This document shows, in pieces, positions 1-9,489 of a stretch of DNA of 64,000 bases. Every line of letters begins with the position of its first letter. Within the stretch, counting starts at the first letter, position 1. The translations under genes were made by a program, and so were the position numbers. The DNA lies in NCBI GenBank assembly GCA_947627465.1, contig CANQWD010000003.1, forward strand, positions 1-64,000, read 5' to 3'. Origin of the DNA: an uncultured Clostridia bacterium. Lineage in GTDB: Bacteria > Bacillota > Clostridia > Oscillospirales > Ruminococcaceae. The notes under the pieces were generated by a model. It ran no database searches. It saw nothing but the letters and a program-made list of their open reading frames with translations, and was not told where the DNA came from.

Positions 1-1076
1 GTGAAAAGCGAATCAAACTTCACACGCTCGACCAACGATAATGTCTCTTGAAAATCCTCGTAGGTCTCGCCAGGAAAGCCCACAATAATATCAGACGTTA
101 TTGCCGCGTCGGGTACTTTTTCACGGATATAGTCGATTATTTTGAAATAATCTTCCCGTCCGTAATGCCGGTTCATTTCCTTTAATATACGGTCGCTGCC
201 GCTTTGAACGGGCAAGTGAAAATGCCGCGTAACCTTTTCGCAATCGGCTATCGTGTCGATAAGCTCATTTGAAAAATCCTTAGGGTGGCTCGACATATAG
301 CATATTTTGAACTCGCCGTCGAGAGCGTTTATCTGCCGCAGCAGCTCGGAAAACGAAGTACCAAGCTCCTTGCCGTAGGAGTTTACGTTCTGCCCCAAAA
401 GCAATATCTCTTTGGCGCCGTTTTCAAGAGCCGTTTTCACCTCCGCGACAATGTCGGACAGTTTCCTTGAACGCTCTCTGCCGCGGACATAAGGCACTAT
501 ACAGTAGCTGCAAAAGTTGTTGCAGCCGTACATTATCGGCACGCTTACCTTTAAAGAGCTTTCGCGCCGCACGGGAACGCCCTCGGCGATAACGCCGTCA
601 CCCTCGGGAATGAAGAATTTACGCTTATGCACCGTCAACTGCCCGTAAAGAAGCTGCGGCAGAGTGTGAAGCGCGTTTGTTCCGAAAACCAGATCGACGT
701 GCGGAAAACTCCGCTTTATTTTCTCCGTAATGTGCGCTTGCTGCACCATACAGCCGCAAACTCCGATTATCATTTTGGGATTTCGCGCTTTCTCGTGCTT
801 TAACGCGCCCAAATTTCCGAAAACCCTGTCCTCGGCATTTTCACGAACAGCACAGGTGTTGAAGATCACCAAATCAGCGCCGTCGGGCGTTTCGGAAAAA
901 CCGTAGCCCATTTCGGCAAGCATACCCTTGATCTTCTCGCCGTCAGATACATTCTGCTGACAGCCGAACGTGTGAACGTGAGCCACGGGCGGCGCTCCAT
1001 TTGAATTTATTTCCGCGACTTTTTTCATAAAATCGCGCTGCAATGCCATTTCTTCGGCACTTATCTTAGTTGTCAT
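1..1076 (-). CDS. miaB: tRNA-2-methylthio-N6-dimethylallyladenosine synthase MiaB (3' end outside window)
   Basis: Radical-SAM methylthiotransferase that converts i6A37 to ms2i6A37 in tRNAs reading UNN codons. Translating from the ATG at 1076 gives about 358 residues that stay open to the window edge. Cys39, Cys75 and Cys109 fit the N-terminal auxiliary-cluster ligands. The motif CNNFCSYC (Cys185, 189, 192) is the radical-SAM CxxxCxxC, and VRGRERSR follows it, as is typical of MiaB. The C-terminal TRAM domain lies beyond the edge. The ribosome binding site GAGGAAAAG precedes the ATG. The gene follows comF by 43 bp but has its own promoter, which overlaps the end of comF. Confidence 0.97.
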   Translation of the reverse strand, partial: MTTKISAEEMALQRDFMKKVAEINSNGAPPVAHVHTFGCQQNVSDGEKIKGMLAEMGYGFSETPDGADLVIFNTCAVRENAEDRVFGNLGALKHEKARNPKMIIGVCGCMVQQAHITEKIKRSFPHVDLVFGTNALHTLPQLLYGQLTVHKRKFFIPEGDGVIAEGVPVRRESSLKVSVPIMYGCNNFCSYCIVPYVRGRERSRKLSDIVAEVKTALENGAKEILLLGQNVNSYGKELGTSFSELLRQINALDGEFKICYMSSHPKDFSNELIDTIADCEKVTRHFHLPVQSGSDRILKEMNRHYGREDYFKIIDYIREKVPDAAITSDIIVGFPGETYEDFQETLSLVERVKFDSLF

Positions 1077-1113
1077 AACTTTTCCTCTGCATTTGTTTTG
1101 CCCTAACTTTATA

Positions 1114-1142
1114 ATTATATCACATTTTTCGCAAAAATTCAA
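1114..1142 (-). promoter_or_regulatory. SigA-type promoter of miaB
   Basis: On the minus strand TTGAAT (1137-1142), a 17-bp spacer and TATAAT (1114-1119). The -10 sits against the comF stop codon and the -35 lies inside the comF 3' end, so miaB can be transcribed independently of the genes upstream. Confidence 0.75.
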
Positions 1143-1860
1143 GGCATTTTTTTCGTTCTGTTTTTCTGTAAAGTTTGGGTGCCGAGGACTTCTTAAACTC
1201 GCCCGGCACCTTGGCGAACACCGCCGCCGAGACCTCCGACGCTCCCGCGTTAAGAAGCATCTCCGCAAGCGCGGAAAGCGTACTGCCCGTAGTCGTTACA
1301 TCATCTATCAAAATCAGCTTTTTACCCGCGACATCGGCGTACTTTGAGATATGAAAACACCGCCTCGCGTTTATCGCACGGCTTTTGCGCGTGAGAGTTT
1401 TCTGCTCTATCTTATCGAAGTCGGCGTCGATCGCGTTTTCAACGGGAATATTCATGCGAATGGATATTCTTTCCGCGATCACGGCGGCGGGCGCAAAACC
1501 TCTGATATCAATACTTTTAACGCTGCTCGGTACCGGCACCAACGCGTCGGCGCACGCGTTTTCGGCAGTCAGCATTTCGCTCATCAGCAGTCCGAACGCG
1601 TCCGCGGGATAGATATAGCATTTTCCGAATTTAAGCATGTGCACCGCGTCGCGGGCAATCCCGGTATACCAGCAGTAAGCGTAAAGCCGCCGGAGATTTT
1701 CGGGCGGGAACGGCTGTTCGCGAATTTTCGGAAGAAGCTTAAAACATTCCTCGCAGTAATATTCCTCCGGCGCTATCACTCTGCCGCAAAACGGACAAAA
1801 ATTCGGCGCAATAACAGAAGCGGCACGGCGAAGAAATTCATAAATCGCAAGTCTATTCAA
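1120..1860 (-). CDS. comF: ComF family phosphoribosyltransferase-like protein
   Basis: ComF-family protein of 246 residues, linked to uptake and processing of transforming DNA in naturally competent bacteria; its chemistry is unsettled. Visible: a zinc-ribbon with CPFC at residues 22-25 and CEEC at 36-39, then a type I phosphoribosyltransferase fold with the PRPP loop ILIDDVTTTGST near residue 190. I chose the TTG at 1860 because GGAGG lies 9 nt upstream and the codon overlaps the recD2 stop (GTTGAATAG), showing translational coupling. An in-frame ATG at 1887 has no ribosome binding site. The recD2-comF pairing fits a DNA-handling operon, but no other competence genes are in view. Confidence 0.88.
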   Translation of the reverse strand: MNRLAIYEFLRRAASVIAPNFCPFCGRVIAPEEYYCEECFKLLPKIREQPFPPENLRRLYAYCWYTGIARDAVHMLKFGKCYIYPADAFGLLMSEMLTAENACADALVPVPSSVKSIDIRGFAPAAVIAERISIRMNIPVENAIDADFDKIEQKTLTRKSRAINARRCFHISKYADVAGKKLILIDDVTTTGSTLSALAEMLLNAGASEVSAAVFAKVPGEFKKSSAPKLYRKTERKKCLEFLRKM

Positions 1861-4087
1861 CGAACCTGTCCTCCAGCATGGGCGCAAGACACGAATAACG
1901 CTCGGCTCTGCGGTCGTTGCGCACCATTTGCTCTATTTTCGCGGGCGTACCGATAACAATAAGCGTTTTCTTGGCGCGCGTTACGGCGGTATAAAGCAAA
2001 TTTCTGTACGACAGTCTGTACATCTGATTGGGGCTTGGCAGCAGCAAGATCACCGCGGGATATTCGCTTCCTTGACTTTTATGAACCGTCACGGCGTAGG
2101 CATGCTCGATTTTTTTCAGCATATCGGTGTCATAATGCGCTTTTCTGCCTTCAAAATCTATCTCGCAGCGCCTGTTGGTCCTGTCCGCGTCGATTATTTT
2201 TCCGATATCGCCGTTAAATATACCGTGCGATTTTTCCGCACCTCGCCGCCACTCAACATCGTAGTCGTTCTTGGTCTGCATAATTTTATCGCCGTCGCGC
2301 AGGATAGTTTTTTCAAACAGCAGCATTTCGCGCTTGTTCATCGCAGGCGGGTTCAAAGCCGCCTGAAGTTCGCGGTTAACTATCTCCGTACCGACCGTGC
2401 CTATTCTTGAAATACAAAGCACCTGAATATCGTCCAGCGGATCGTAACCGTAAGCCTTGGGAAGCCGCTCCTTGCAAAGGCTGATGGCAAGGCGCAGAGA
2501 ATCCGCGTCGTTTTCGGAATACATGAAAAAAGCGTCGCGCGTTTTATCCTGCAAATCGGGCATCTCGCCGTGAATAATACTGTGCGCGTTCAGCACGATA
2601 AGACTTTCCGCCGCCTGTCTGAATATTTCCGTAAGCTCTATCGAGGGCACTTTGCCGCTTTGCAGCAGATCGTGCAGAACGTTTCCCGCGCCCACCGACG
2701 GCAGCTGATCGGTGTCTCCCACCATGATCAGGCGTGTGCGGCTTTTCAGCGCACGGAGAAGCGAAGCGAACAGCATTGCATCCACCATTGACATTTCGTC
2801 TATGATAACTGCGTCGCAGTCCAACGGATTTTCCTCGTTGCGCTTAAACGAATTGCCGCCCGCCGCGAAATCCACTTCCAAAAGCCTGTGTATCGTTTGC
2901 GCCTGCGCTCCCGTAAGATCGCTCATACGCTTTGCCGCTCTGCCCGTGGGCGCGGCGAGCTTTATCTTCATGTGACGCTGCTTCATCAGCGTTATCAGAG
3001 CCTTGAGTGTGGTGGTTTTTCCCGTACCCGGACCGCCCGTTAAAATAAAAACGTGTTCGTTCATACAAGCGGTTATCGCTTGCTTCTGCGCGTCGTCGTA
3101 TTCAATGCCGTTCACCTGCTCTATACCCGCGATCTCAACGGAATAATCGACGTTTTCGCTGCCGCGTTTTATCATTTCGGAAAGCTTGTCCGCTATGTAA
3201 TTCTCCGCATTGTAATACTCCGAAAGATAGATGTAACGCGTGTCGTATTTATCCGAATTTACCACAGCGCCCCGACTTTCGGCGTATTGCAGCGCGGAAT
3301 AATAAAGCTTGTCGCCGACGAACAAATTCTGCGTGACAAAATTCGCGAGATCGCTTTCGCGGACGCAGCAGTTTCCGTCGTCCGCGTAAGCGTGAAGCCC
3401 CCACATAATTCCCGCGAAAACGCGTTCCTCGCTGTCCGCGGGAAAATTCATATCCGCGGCTATTCTTTCCGCGTCCTTAAAGCTTAAGTCTATGCCGCTT
3501 TCGCATAAACAGTATGGATTGCTCTGCACGGCGCGGATAAGGTCGGCGCCGTATGATTTCCACGCCGCCGACGTTACGTAATGAGGAACGTTATATTTTG
3601 AAAAGAACGTCATCACCTTGCTAAGTCCCGCGATGTTGCGGAACTCCTGCCCGATAAGTTTCGCTTTATCGGCGGGAATGCCCTTTACGGAAGCCAGCTG
3701 GATAGGGTCGTTTTCGAGAATTTCCAAGGTCTGCTCGCCGAACGCGTCCACTATCTTTTTCGCCGCCGACGGTCCAACGCCTTTGATAACTCCCGAGCCG
3801 AGATATTTGCGGATAGCCGTAACGTCGCGCGGAATAGACCGCTCGAATATCTCCACCTTGAACTGCTTGCCATACTTTTGATTTGTCACATAGTCGCCGT
3901 ACATTGTAAGACGCTCGCCCTCGCGCACGTCGCCCATATTTCCCACCGCCGTGAAAAGACTGTCGTCAATGCTCATATCCAGAACGATGTAGCCCGTTTC
4001 CTCGTTATAATACACGACGTCCTCAACATCGGCGGTCACACATTTCATTTGGTTTTCGTTTTTATTTGCTTCAACAACTTCGTTCAA
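1853..4087 (-). CDS. recD2: RecD2-type ATP-dependent 5'-3' DNA helicase
   Basis: Superfamily 1B helicase of the RecD2 class, which works in replication-fork and repair processes without RecBC. At 744 residues it has the normal family length. It carries N-terminal helix-hairpin-helix-like repeats (VIKGVGPSAAKKI near residue 100), Walker A GGPGTGKTT near residue 350, motif II IIDEMSMVD, motif III GDTDQLPSVGAG, and the C-terminal UvrD-like motif TVHKSQGSEYPA near 665. The start is a TTG at 4087 with GAGGA just upstream; the first in-frame ATG (residue 14) has no ribosome binding site and would cut conserved sequence. It lies 6 bp after the small membrane protein gene. Confidence 0.95.
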   Translation of the reverse strand: MNEVVEANKNENQMKCVTADVEDVVYYNEETGYIVLDMSIDDSLFTAVGNMGDVREGERLTMYGDYVTNQKYGKQFKVEIFERSIPRDVTAIRKYLGSGVIKGVGPSAAKKIVDAFGEQTLEILENDPIQLASVKGIPADKAKLIGQEFRNIAGLSKVMTFFSKYNVPHYVTSAAWKSYGADLIRAVQSNPYCLCESGIDLSFKDAERIAADMNFPADSEERVFAGIMWGLHAYADDGNCCVRESDLANFVTQNLFVGDKLYYSALQYAESRGAVVNSDKYDTRYIYLSEYYNAENYIADKLSEMIKRGSENVDYSVEIAGIEQVNGIEYDDAQKQAITACMNEHVFILTGGPGTGKTTTLKALITLMKQRHMKIKLAAPTGRAAKRMSDLTGAQAQTIHRLLEVDFAAGGNSFKRNEENPLDCDAVIIDEMSMVDAMLFASLLRALKSRTRLIMVGDTDQLPSVGAGNVLHDLLQSGKVPSIELTEIFRQAAESLIVLNAHSIIHGEMPDLQDKTRDAFFMYSENDADSLRLAISLCKERLPKAYGYDPLDDIQVLCISRIGTVGTEIVNRELQAALNPPAMNKREMLLFEKTILRDGDKIMQTKNDYDVEWRRGAEKSHGIFNGDIGKIIDADRTNRRCEIDFEGRKAHYDTDMLKKIEHAYAVTVHKSQGSEYPAVILLLPSPNQMYRLSYRNLLYTAVTRAKKTLIVIGTPAKIEQMVRNDRRAERYSCLAPMLEDRFVE

Positions 4088-4093
4088 AATTCC

Positions 4094-4369
4094 TCACCGT
4101 TCTTCACTGCCGATAAAACCGACCTCGGCGTATTTTTCCGCAAGCGGGCGCAATTCCTCGCCGCTTTTTTCAGTAATCACAATAACTCTGCCGATAAACG
4201 CGGATTTACGAGCGTTATCCAAAAATTCCTCGATATTCTCTTGATCGCGCACAAAGACCTCAAACTTCCGTGAGCCGCCGTCAAACAGAGCGTTCCACAG
4301 CACCTTTAGCAGCACAACTAGCCCGAAGATAGCCAGAAACATCATTGCAAATATGTACAGAAACCGCAT
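4094..4369 (-). CDS. small single-pass membrane protein, unknown function
   Basis: A 91-residue protein that I do not recognise. Residues 3-27 form one hydrophobic segment (FLYIFAMMFLAIFGLVVLLKV). After it comes a soluble, charged tail that may be a small cytoplasmic domain (FEVFVRDQENIEEFLDNARKS). The ATG at 4369 was chosen because AAGAGGTG stands 6-7 nt upstream; a possible start 21 nt earlier has no such site. It sits between prmA (48 bp upstream) and recD2 (6 bp downstream), so it is probably cotranscribed. Confidence 0.7.
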   Translation of the reverse strand: MRFLYIFAMMFLAIFGLVVLLKVLWNALFDGGSRKFEVFVRDQENIEEFLDNARKSAFIGRVIVITEKSGEELRPLAEKYAEVGFIGSEER

Positions 4370-4417
4370 AAAAATCACCTCTTGGAGCATTATATGCGTT
4401 CTGTTTTTAAGCGTGAT

Positions 4418-5380
4418 TTATCTTTCCAGAAGAATACAATTCCAACCGTCCTCGTTTTTTCGGGAAATCTCTTTCCAGCCGTTTTCCTTAAGCGCAGACT
4501 TCACCTCGTCTGCGCGTTCGTCAATAATTCCCGAAACGATAAGCTTTCCGCCGTCCTTTAAAAATCCCTCGAACAGCGGACTCATCGCAATTATAACATC
4601 CGCTACGATATTCGCACATATAACGTCGTATCCGCCGCCGATTTTTTCGCGGAGTTTTTCATCCTCAATAATATTGCCGCAAAACGCGGTAAAGCTCTCA
4701 AAGCCGTTCTTTTTGATATTCTCGGAAGCGGTTTTTACGGCGTTCTCAAAAATATCGCAGACTGTCGCTTCTTTCGCGCCGAAAAGGAGCGCGGCTATCG
4801 TTAAAATTCCGCTGCCGCAGCCGAGATCGAGTACTCTGTCGCCGCTTTTCACGATGCCTTCCAACGTTTCCATAACCATTTTCGTGGTATAGTGCTGTCC
4901 CGTACCGAAAGTGGAAGCCGGGTCGATCTCAAGTATCTTGTCGCCGTCATTCGGCTTAACATCCTCCCAAGACGGCTTTACGATAAGGCTTTTGCCCACT
5001 CTGAACGGTTTGTAATACTGCTTCCAGTTATTCGCCCAATCTTCTTCCTTGACGTTTTTAAGTTCCATTCTGATATTTCCGAAAAAGCCGTCGGAGTTGT
5101 TTTGGGCGTAACCGTCTACAAGCTCCCGTATTGAAGCGAGCATCTCCGCCCCCTGCGCGTTATCATGAACATACACCGTAACGTGCGGCTCTACGGTTTT
5201 AAGCCCCATAAGGCTGTCATCAACGTAATCCCAATTCGCGTCCTTGTTTTCAAGGAAGTCCTCAAAATCCGCGCTGTCGTGAATTTCAAAGCCGGTAATT
5301 CCGCGCTCGCAAAGCGCGCCCGTTATTCCGTCTATCGCCGCCGACGATGTGTAAATATCAATTTGTATAAAATTATCCAT
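4418..5380 (-). CDS. prmA: ribosomal protein L11 methyltransferase PrmA
   Basis: SAM-dependent enzyme that methylates ribosomal protein L11. It is 320 residues long, normal for the family. The N-terminal part resembles the L11-recognition domain, and the C-terminal Rossmann methyltransferase domain has the SAM-binding motif LDLGCGSGILTIA near residue 185. The signature DPASTFGTGQHYTT just before it is typical of PrmA, as is ANIVADVII. GGAGG lies 5 nt before the ATG. It is the first gene of the minus-strand run prmA - small membrane protein - recD2 - comF. Confidence 0.95.
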   Translation of the reverse strand: MDNFIQIDIYTSSAAIDGITGALCERGITGFEIHDSADFEDFLENKDANWDYVDDSLMGLKTVEPHVTVYVHDNAQGAEMLASIRELVDGYAQNNSDGFFGNIRMELKNVKEEDWANNWKQYYKPFRVGKSLIVKPSWEDVKPNDGDKILEIDPASTFGTGQHYTTKMVMETLEGIVKSGDRVLDLGCGSGILTIAALLFGAKEATVCDIFENAVKTASENIKKNGFESFTAFCGNIIEDEKLREKIGGGYDVICANIVADVIIAMSPLFEGFLKDGGKLIVSGIIDERADEVKSALKENGWKEISRKNEDGWNCILLER

Positions 5381-5464
5381 CTTTCCTCCAAGCCGTTTTT
5401 TTACTACAAATGGTACGTCAATTTAAATTACAGAGTTTTCGCTGTAAGTATGCCGTATTATTTT

Positions 5465-5493
5465 ATTATACCATATCTTGTAGAAAATTTCAA
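5465..5493 (-). promoter_or_regulatory. SigA-type promoter of the prmA operon
   Basis: Minus strand: TTGAAA (5488-5493), 17-bp spacer, TATAAT (5465-5470), about 85 bp before the prmA start codon. Confidence 0.75.
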
Positions 5494-5648
5494 GATATTA
5501 GCCAAAATTTTGTAAGATCCTATCCTCAAAGCGCAATCGTTCACAAATTTCATGCCAATGAAATGACTTTTGTTAATATTGCACAAACCGCAAATATCCT
5601 AAATTCTTCCAAAAAGATAATTCACAAATAATTAGGCAAAAAGATATA

Positions 5649-5678
5649 TTGACATTTTACAAAGAAAAATGTTACAAT
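5649..5678 (+). promoter_or_regulatory. promoter of the 98-residue HTH regulator
   Basis: TTGACA (5649-5654), 18-bp spacer, TACAAT (5673-5678). Transcription should begin near 5685, at the foot of the inverted repeat 5683-5737. The rest of the gap (5494-5648) is AT-rich and shows nothing else I can support. Confidence 0.65.
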
Positions 5679-5682
5679 TTCA

Positions 5683-5737
5683 ACGAAAATAAAAAAAAAT
5701 TTGCTTAAAGGCAAGCATATTTTCTTTTATTTTTCGT
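5683..5737 (+). repeat. AT-rich inverted repeat at the predicted 5' end of the HTH transcript
   Basis: The left arm (5683-5706, from ACGAAAATAAAA to TTTGCTT) and the right arm (to TTATTTTTCGT at 5737) form an imperfect stem of about 24 bp around a short loop. Because it begins at the predicted +1 of the promoter at 5649-5678, the transcript would start with a long AU-rich hairpin, about 60 nt before the ribosome binding site. It could be an RNA-stabilising stem, an operator or a weak terminator; the sequence does not decide. Confidence 0.6.
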
Positions 5738-5799
5738 CTAAATATGTCAAAATATAAATGTTGACAAAAAGACAAATATTAAAGTTTGGAGGCTTTTAT

Positions 5800-6096
5800 A
5801 TGAGCAAAAACATGGACGAAAGAAAAATTCAAGCGGAGTTGGGAGAACTCATCAAAGCAAAACGCAAACAAAAACAGCTTACTCAAGAGGAGCTGTCCGA
5901 AATTGCGGGAATAACCGACGTTTATCTTCGCGACCTGGAGCGCGGAAGCTATACGGCAACTTGGGTAATATGCCTAAAGATCTGCACGGTTTTGGATATT
6001 GATCTAAGCGACATACGAAAAAAATACATAATTCCCGAGATCAATGAGACCCAAAAGCACATGAGAAAACGGGACAATGACACAACATTTTGCTGA
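5800..6096 (+). CDS. Xre-family helix-turn-helix transcriptional regulator, 98 residues
   Basis: Small DNA-binding protein with a Cro/CI-type HTH across residues 15-70: ELIKAKRKQKQLTQEELSEIAG (split here between helices 1 and 2), followed by the recognition helix ITDVYLRDLERGSY. After it only a short polar tail is left, so no ligand or dimerisation domain is evident. The ATG at 5800 follows GGAGG by 7 nt; a possible start 42 nt upstream lacks a site. It stands alone between a strong promoter and a terminator (6144-6174). Its targets cannot be told from the sequence. Confidence 0.85.
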   Translation: MSKNMDERKIQAELGELIKAKRKQKQLTQEELSEIAGITDVYLRDLERGSYTATWVICLKICTVLDIDLSDIRKKYIIPEINETQKHMRKRDNDTTFC

Positions 6097-6143
6097 AATT
6101 GTTCTCCGCCGGTAAGACTACACTATAATTTTTTTGAGAATCC

Positions 6144-6174
6144 AATTTCCCCGCCGCATGGCGGGGAAATTTTT
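6144..6174 (+). terminator. intrinsic terminator after the HTH gene
   Basis: Stem TTTCCCCGCC (6146-6155), loop GCAT, GGCGGGGAAA (6160-6169), then TTTTT; two more A-T pairs extend the base. Confidence 0.9.
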
Positions 6175-6186
6175 CTCTAAAAAATA

Positions 6187-6215
6187 TTGTTTTTTCATGA
6201 GGATTATGCTATAAT
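6187..6215 (+). promoter_or_regulatory. promoter of the pyridoxal kinase gene
   Basis: TTGTTT (6187-6192), 17-bp spacer, TATAAT (6210-6215). Predicted start of transcription is near 6222, exactly at the left arm of the palindrome 6221-6241. Confidence 0.7.
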
Positions 6216-6220
6216 TAAAT

Positions 6221-6241
6221 CAGCGATATTTTGCATCGCTG
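6221..6241 (+). repeat. 7-bp dyad at the 5' end of the pdxK transcript
   Basis: CAGCGAT (6221-6227), 7-nt loop, ATCGCTG (6235-6241), directly followed by AAAGGTGG, the ribosome binding site. It may be an operator at +1 or a 5' mRNA stem next to the Shine-Dalgarno sequence. Confidence 0.6.
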
Positions 6242-6257
6242 AAAGGTGGCAATCAAT

Positions 6258-7091
6258 ATGTACAAAAGGATCTTATCAATTCAAGACATCTCTTGTGTGG
6301 GACAATGCTCGCTTACCGTTGCTCTGCCTATTTTGAGCGCAGCGGGTCTGGAAACGGCAATTTTGCCGAGCGCCGTGCTTTCCAATCACACGGGCGGATT
6401 TTCGGGCTGGACTTTCACGGATCTTACCGAGGATATGCCCAAAATACGCGAACGCTGGGAACAGGAAAGCATTCTGTTTGAGGCTGTTTACACGGGATAT
6501 CTCGGCAGCGCAAAGCAGATCGGCTATGTTAAGGATATTGTGAAAAGCCGTTTGGTAAACGGAGGAAAATTCATCGCCGATCCCGCCATGGCGGACAACG
6601 GCAAGCTCTATCCCGGGTTTGACGCGGCTTTCGTGGAGGAAATGAAGAAGCTGTGCTTTTCGGCGAACATCATTCTTCCAAACGTCACGGAAGCCGCTTT
6701 GCTAACCGACACGGAGTACAAGGAAACCTACGACAAGTCTTATACCGACGAGCTTACGGACAAGCTGCTGAAAAACGGCGCGAAAACCATTATATTCACG
6801 GGGATAAGTTACAAGCCCGAAACTACTGGGGTTCTTGTTGTCGAAAACGGAAAGGCTCAATATTACGAGCACAAAAAGATTGCGGGCGGCTGTCACGGCA
6901 CGGGAGACGTTTACGCATCGGCGTTCGTGGGAGCGTTGGAAAACGACTTTTCCGCGTTTGAAGCGGCGAAAATTGCAGCGGACTACACCGTTGAATGTAT
7001 CGAAAAAACGCAGGACGACAAATCGCACTGGTACGGCGTTAAATTTGAGATGGCAATTCCGTCGCTTATAAAGGCGCTCAAACTCTCATAA
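6258..7091 (+). CDS. pdxK: pyridoxal/pyridoxamine kinase (PdxK/PdxY family)
   Basis: ATP-dependent kinase that phosphorylates vitamin B6 vitamers, a salvage step to pyridoxal 5'-phosphate in the cytoplasm. The 277-residue length is usual. The ribokinase-like fold shows the N-terminal substrate region SIQDISCVGQCSLTVALP, the middle motif ILPNVTEAALLT, and the C-terminal GCHGTGDVYASAFVGAL containing the catalytic Asp in the GTGD anion-hole motif. The ATG at 6258 follows AAAGGTGG by 8 nt. It is a single-gene unit with its own promoter and terminator. No B6 synthesis genes are in this window. Confidence 0.93.
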   Translation: MYKRILSIQDISCVGQCSLTVALPILSAAGLETAILPSAVLSNHTGGFSGWTFTDLTEDMPKIRERWEQESILFEAVYTGYLGSAKQIGYVKDIVKSRLVNGGKFIADPAMADNGKLYPGFDAAFVEEMKKLCFSANIILPNVTEAALLTDTEYKETYDKSYTDELTDKLLKNGAKTIIFTGISYKPETTGVLVVENGKAQYYEHKKIAGGCHGTGDVYASAFVGALENDFSAFEAAKIAADYTVECIEKTQDDKSHWYGVKFEMAIPSLIKALKLS

Positions 7092-7148
7092 ATTATTCGA
7101 TTATAGAAAACAAAGGAAAAAGAACTTCTTTAGAAATTGCCTATATAA

Positions 7149-7175
7149 ATTCCCGCTTTGACGGGGATTTTTTTT
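7149..7175 (+). terminator. intrinsic terminator of pdxK
   Basis: TTCCCG / CGGGGA stem around CTTTGA (one G-U pair), then eight T from 7168 to 7175. Confidence 0.8.
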
Positions 7176-7260
7176 GAAAAAATGCACAAATAAACCGAAT
7201 ATTTTTTTATATCAAAAAATCACTGCTTTTAAGATTTGTGCATTATGACGAAACATTATA

Positions 7261-7289
7261 TTGACATTCACACAAAAATATGGTATAAT
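7261..7289 (+). promoter_or_regulatory. consensus SigA promoter
   Basis: TTGACA (7261-7266), exactly 17 bp, TATAAT (7284-7289): a perfect match to the vegetative consensus, 25 bp before the start codon of the next gene. Confidence 0.9.
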
Positions 7290-7313
7290 TATTATAACTA
7301 AGGGGTGGTAATT

Positions 7314-7838
7314 ATGAACTATTTTATGGGTGTGCCCGAAGATATGATACAAAGCGGATTTGCCGAGTTTTACGAGGACGACGACGATACGCTTATCCAA
7401 GCTATTCAAAAATACAACGACTATGAAACGGACTGCCGTATCGAATACAAACTGGCGGAAAGAATTATCGCTCAATATTGCGTGATAAACCCGATTCTTG
7501 TAATCATTATTGTTATTCTGAACGCAGAGTACATCTTTAAAGGTTTATTTATAAATATCCTTGCGGTCGCACTTTTGGCGGTGTGGGCGGCTGTATATTT
7601 TGGATTTGTGCTATTTAAGCGGCGAATGCTGATAGGTACGCTTTTTACGCTGCCGCTGGTGTATTTGGATCTTACTTTTTTGACGCTCGCCGTCTTTAAC
7701 GCGTTTCTTACGTTTCTTTACGACAAATTAGACCGCCCCTTGCGCGATAATCCCACTTACCCACAATTCCGAAAAATCGACGTCAAATACCGCCGCGGAA
7801 AACGTTCCGAATATCACGACCCAAGAGCCAGACAATAA
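7314..7838 (+). CDS. membrane protein of unknown function, 174 residues
   Basis: I do not recognise this protein. The N-terminal 60 residues are soluble and acidic (FYEDDDDT). Then come two to four hydrophobic segments (PILVIIIVIL, IFKGLFINILAVALLAVWAAVYFGF split over two stretches, and LIGTLFTLPLVYLDLTFLTLAVFNAFLTF). The tail is basic (KYRRGKRSEYHDPRARQ). The ATG at 7314 is preceded by GGGGTGG at 5 nt. A perfect promoter drives it, so it should be well expressed in growing cells, and it stands alone. It converges on ilvC, with a shared hairpin between the two. Confidence 0.75.
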   Translation: MNYFMGVPEDMIQSGFAEFYEDDDDTLIQAIQKYNDYETDCRIEYKLAERIIAQYCVINPILVIIIVILNAEYIFKGLFINILAVALLAVWAAVYFGFVLFKRRMLIGTLFTLPLVYLDLTFLTLAVFNAFLTFLYDKLDRPLRDNPTYPQFRKIDVKYRRGKRSEYHDPRARQ

Positions 7839-7871
7839 AAAAACGGCTTCGAGCTTTAACGCCCGAAGCCG
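7837..7871 (-). terminator. terminator of the ilv operon, possibly bidirectional
   Basis: Stem CGGCTTCG (7844-7851) / CGAAGCCG (7864-7871). On the minus strand it is followed by seven T (7843-7837), which suits the end of ilvC. On the plus strand only TGTTTT follows, so termination of the membrane protein gene would be weaker. Confidence 0.85.
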
Positions 7872-7895
7872 CTGTTTTATGCGTTTAATTGGAAA

Positions 7896-8963
<1,068 letters not shown>

Positions 8964-8973
8964 CTATGAGCCG

Positions 8974-9471
8974 TCAGCCTTTCAGCGAAACTGCCTGTTC
9001 GCCCTTTTGAAGCGCTATGGTGCCCGTGCGTACTATCTCCTTTATGCCGTAAGGACGCAGCAGTTCCTCAAAATTATTTAGGTTCTGCGCGTTGTCGGAG
9101 ATCTCTATCGTCACGGAATTTGTCGAAATATCGGATATCTTTCCTCGCGAAAGTTCGCAAATGCTGATTATTTCGGGACGCTGCTTCGGCGTGCAGCTCA
9201 CCTTTATGAGAATAAGCTCGCGGCTTACCATACTGTCGGGCGAGAGCGTTTTTACCTTAATAACGTCAATAAGTTTATTAAGCTGCTTTTCGATCTGCTC
9301 CAATGTGTATTTGTTTCCGTCCGCGACTATCGTAATGCGCGAAACGTTTTCATCGTCGGTAACGCCCACCGCGAGACTGTCTATATTGAAGCCGCGCCGT
9401 GCGAACAGACCCGCCACGCGTGCCAAAACGCCCGCGTGGTTCTCTACTAAAACGGAGATCGTATGTTTCAT
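8974..9471 (-). CDS. ilvN: acetolactate synthase small (regulatory) subunit IlvN
   Basis: Regulatory subunit of acetohydroxyacid synthase, mediating feedback inhibition by valine. It has 165 residues: an N-terminal ACT domain opening with ISVLVENHAGVLARVAGLFARRG, whose effector-site pattern is intact, and a C-terminal ACT-like domain. It lies 18 bp after ilvB in the same operon, as is usual, and so is expected to be made in step with the catalytic subunit. Confidence 0.96.
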   Translation of the reverse strand: MKHTISVLVENHAGVLARVAGLFARRGFNIDSLAVGVTDDENVSRITIVADGNKYTLEQIEKQLNKLIDVIKVKTLSPDSMVSRELILIKVSCTPKQRPEIISICELSRGKISDISTNSVTIEISDNAQNLNNFEELLRPYGIKEIVRTGTIALQKGEQAVSLKG

Positions 9472-9489
9472 ATTTAACTTACACCTCCG

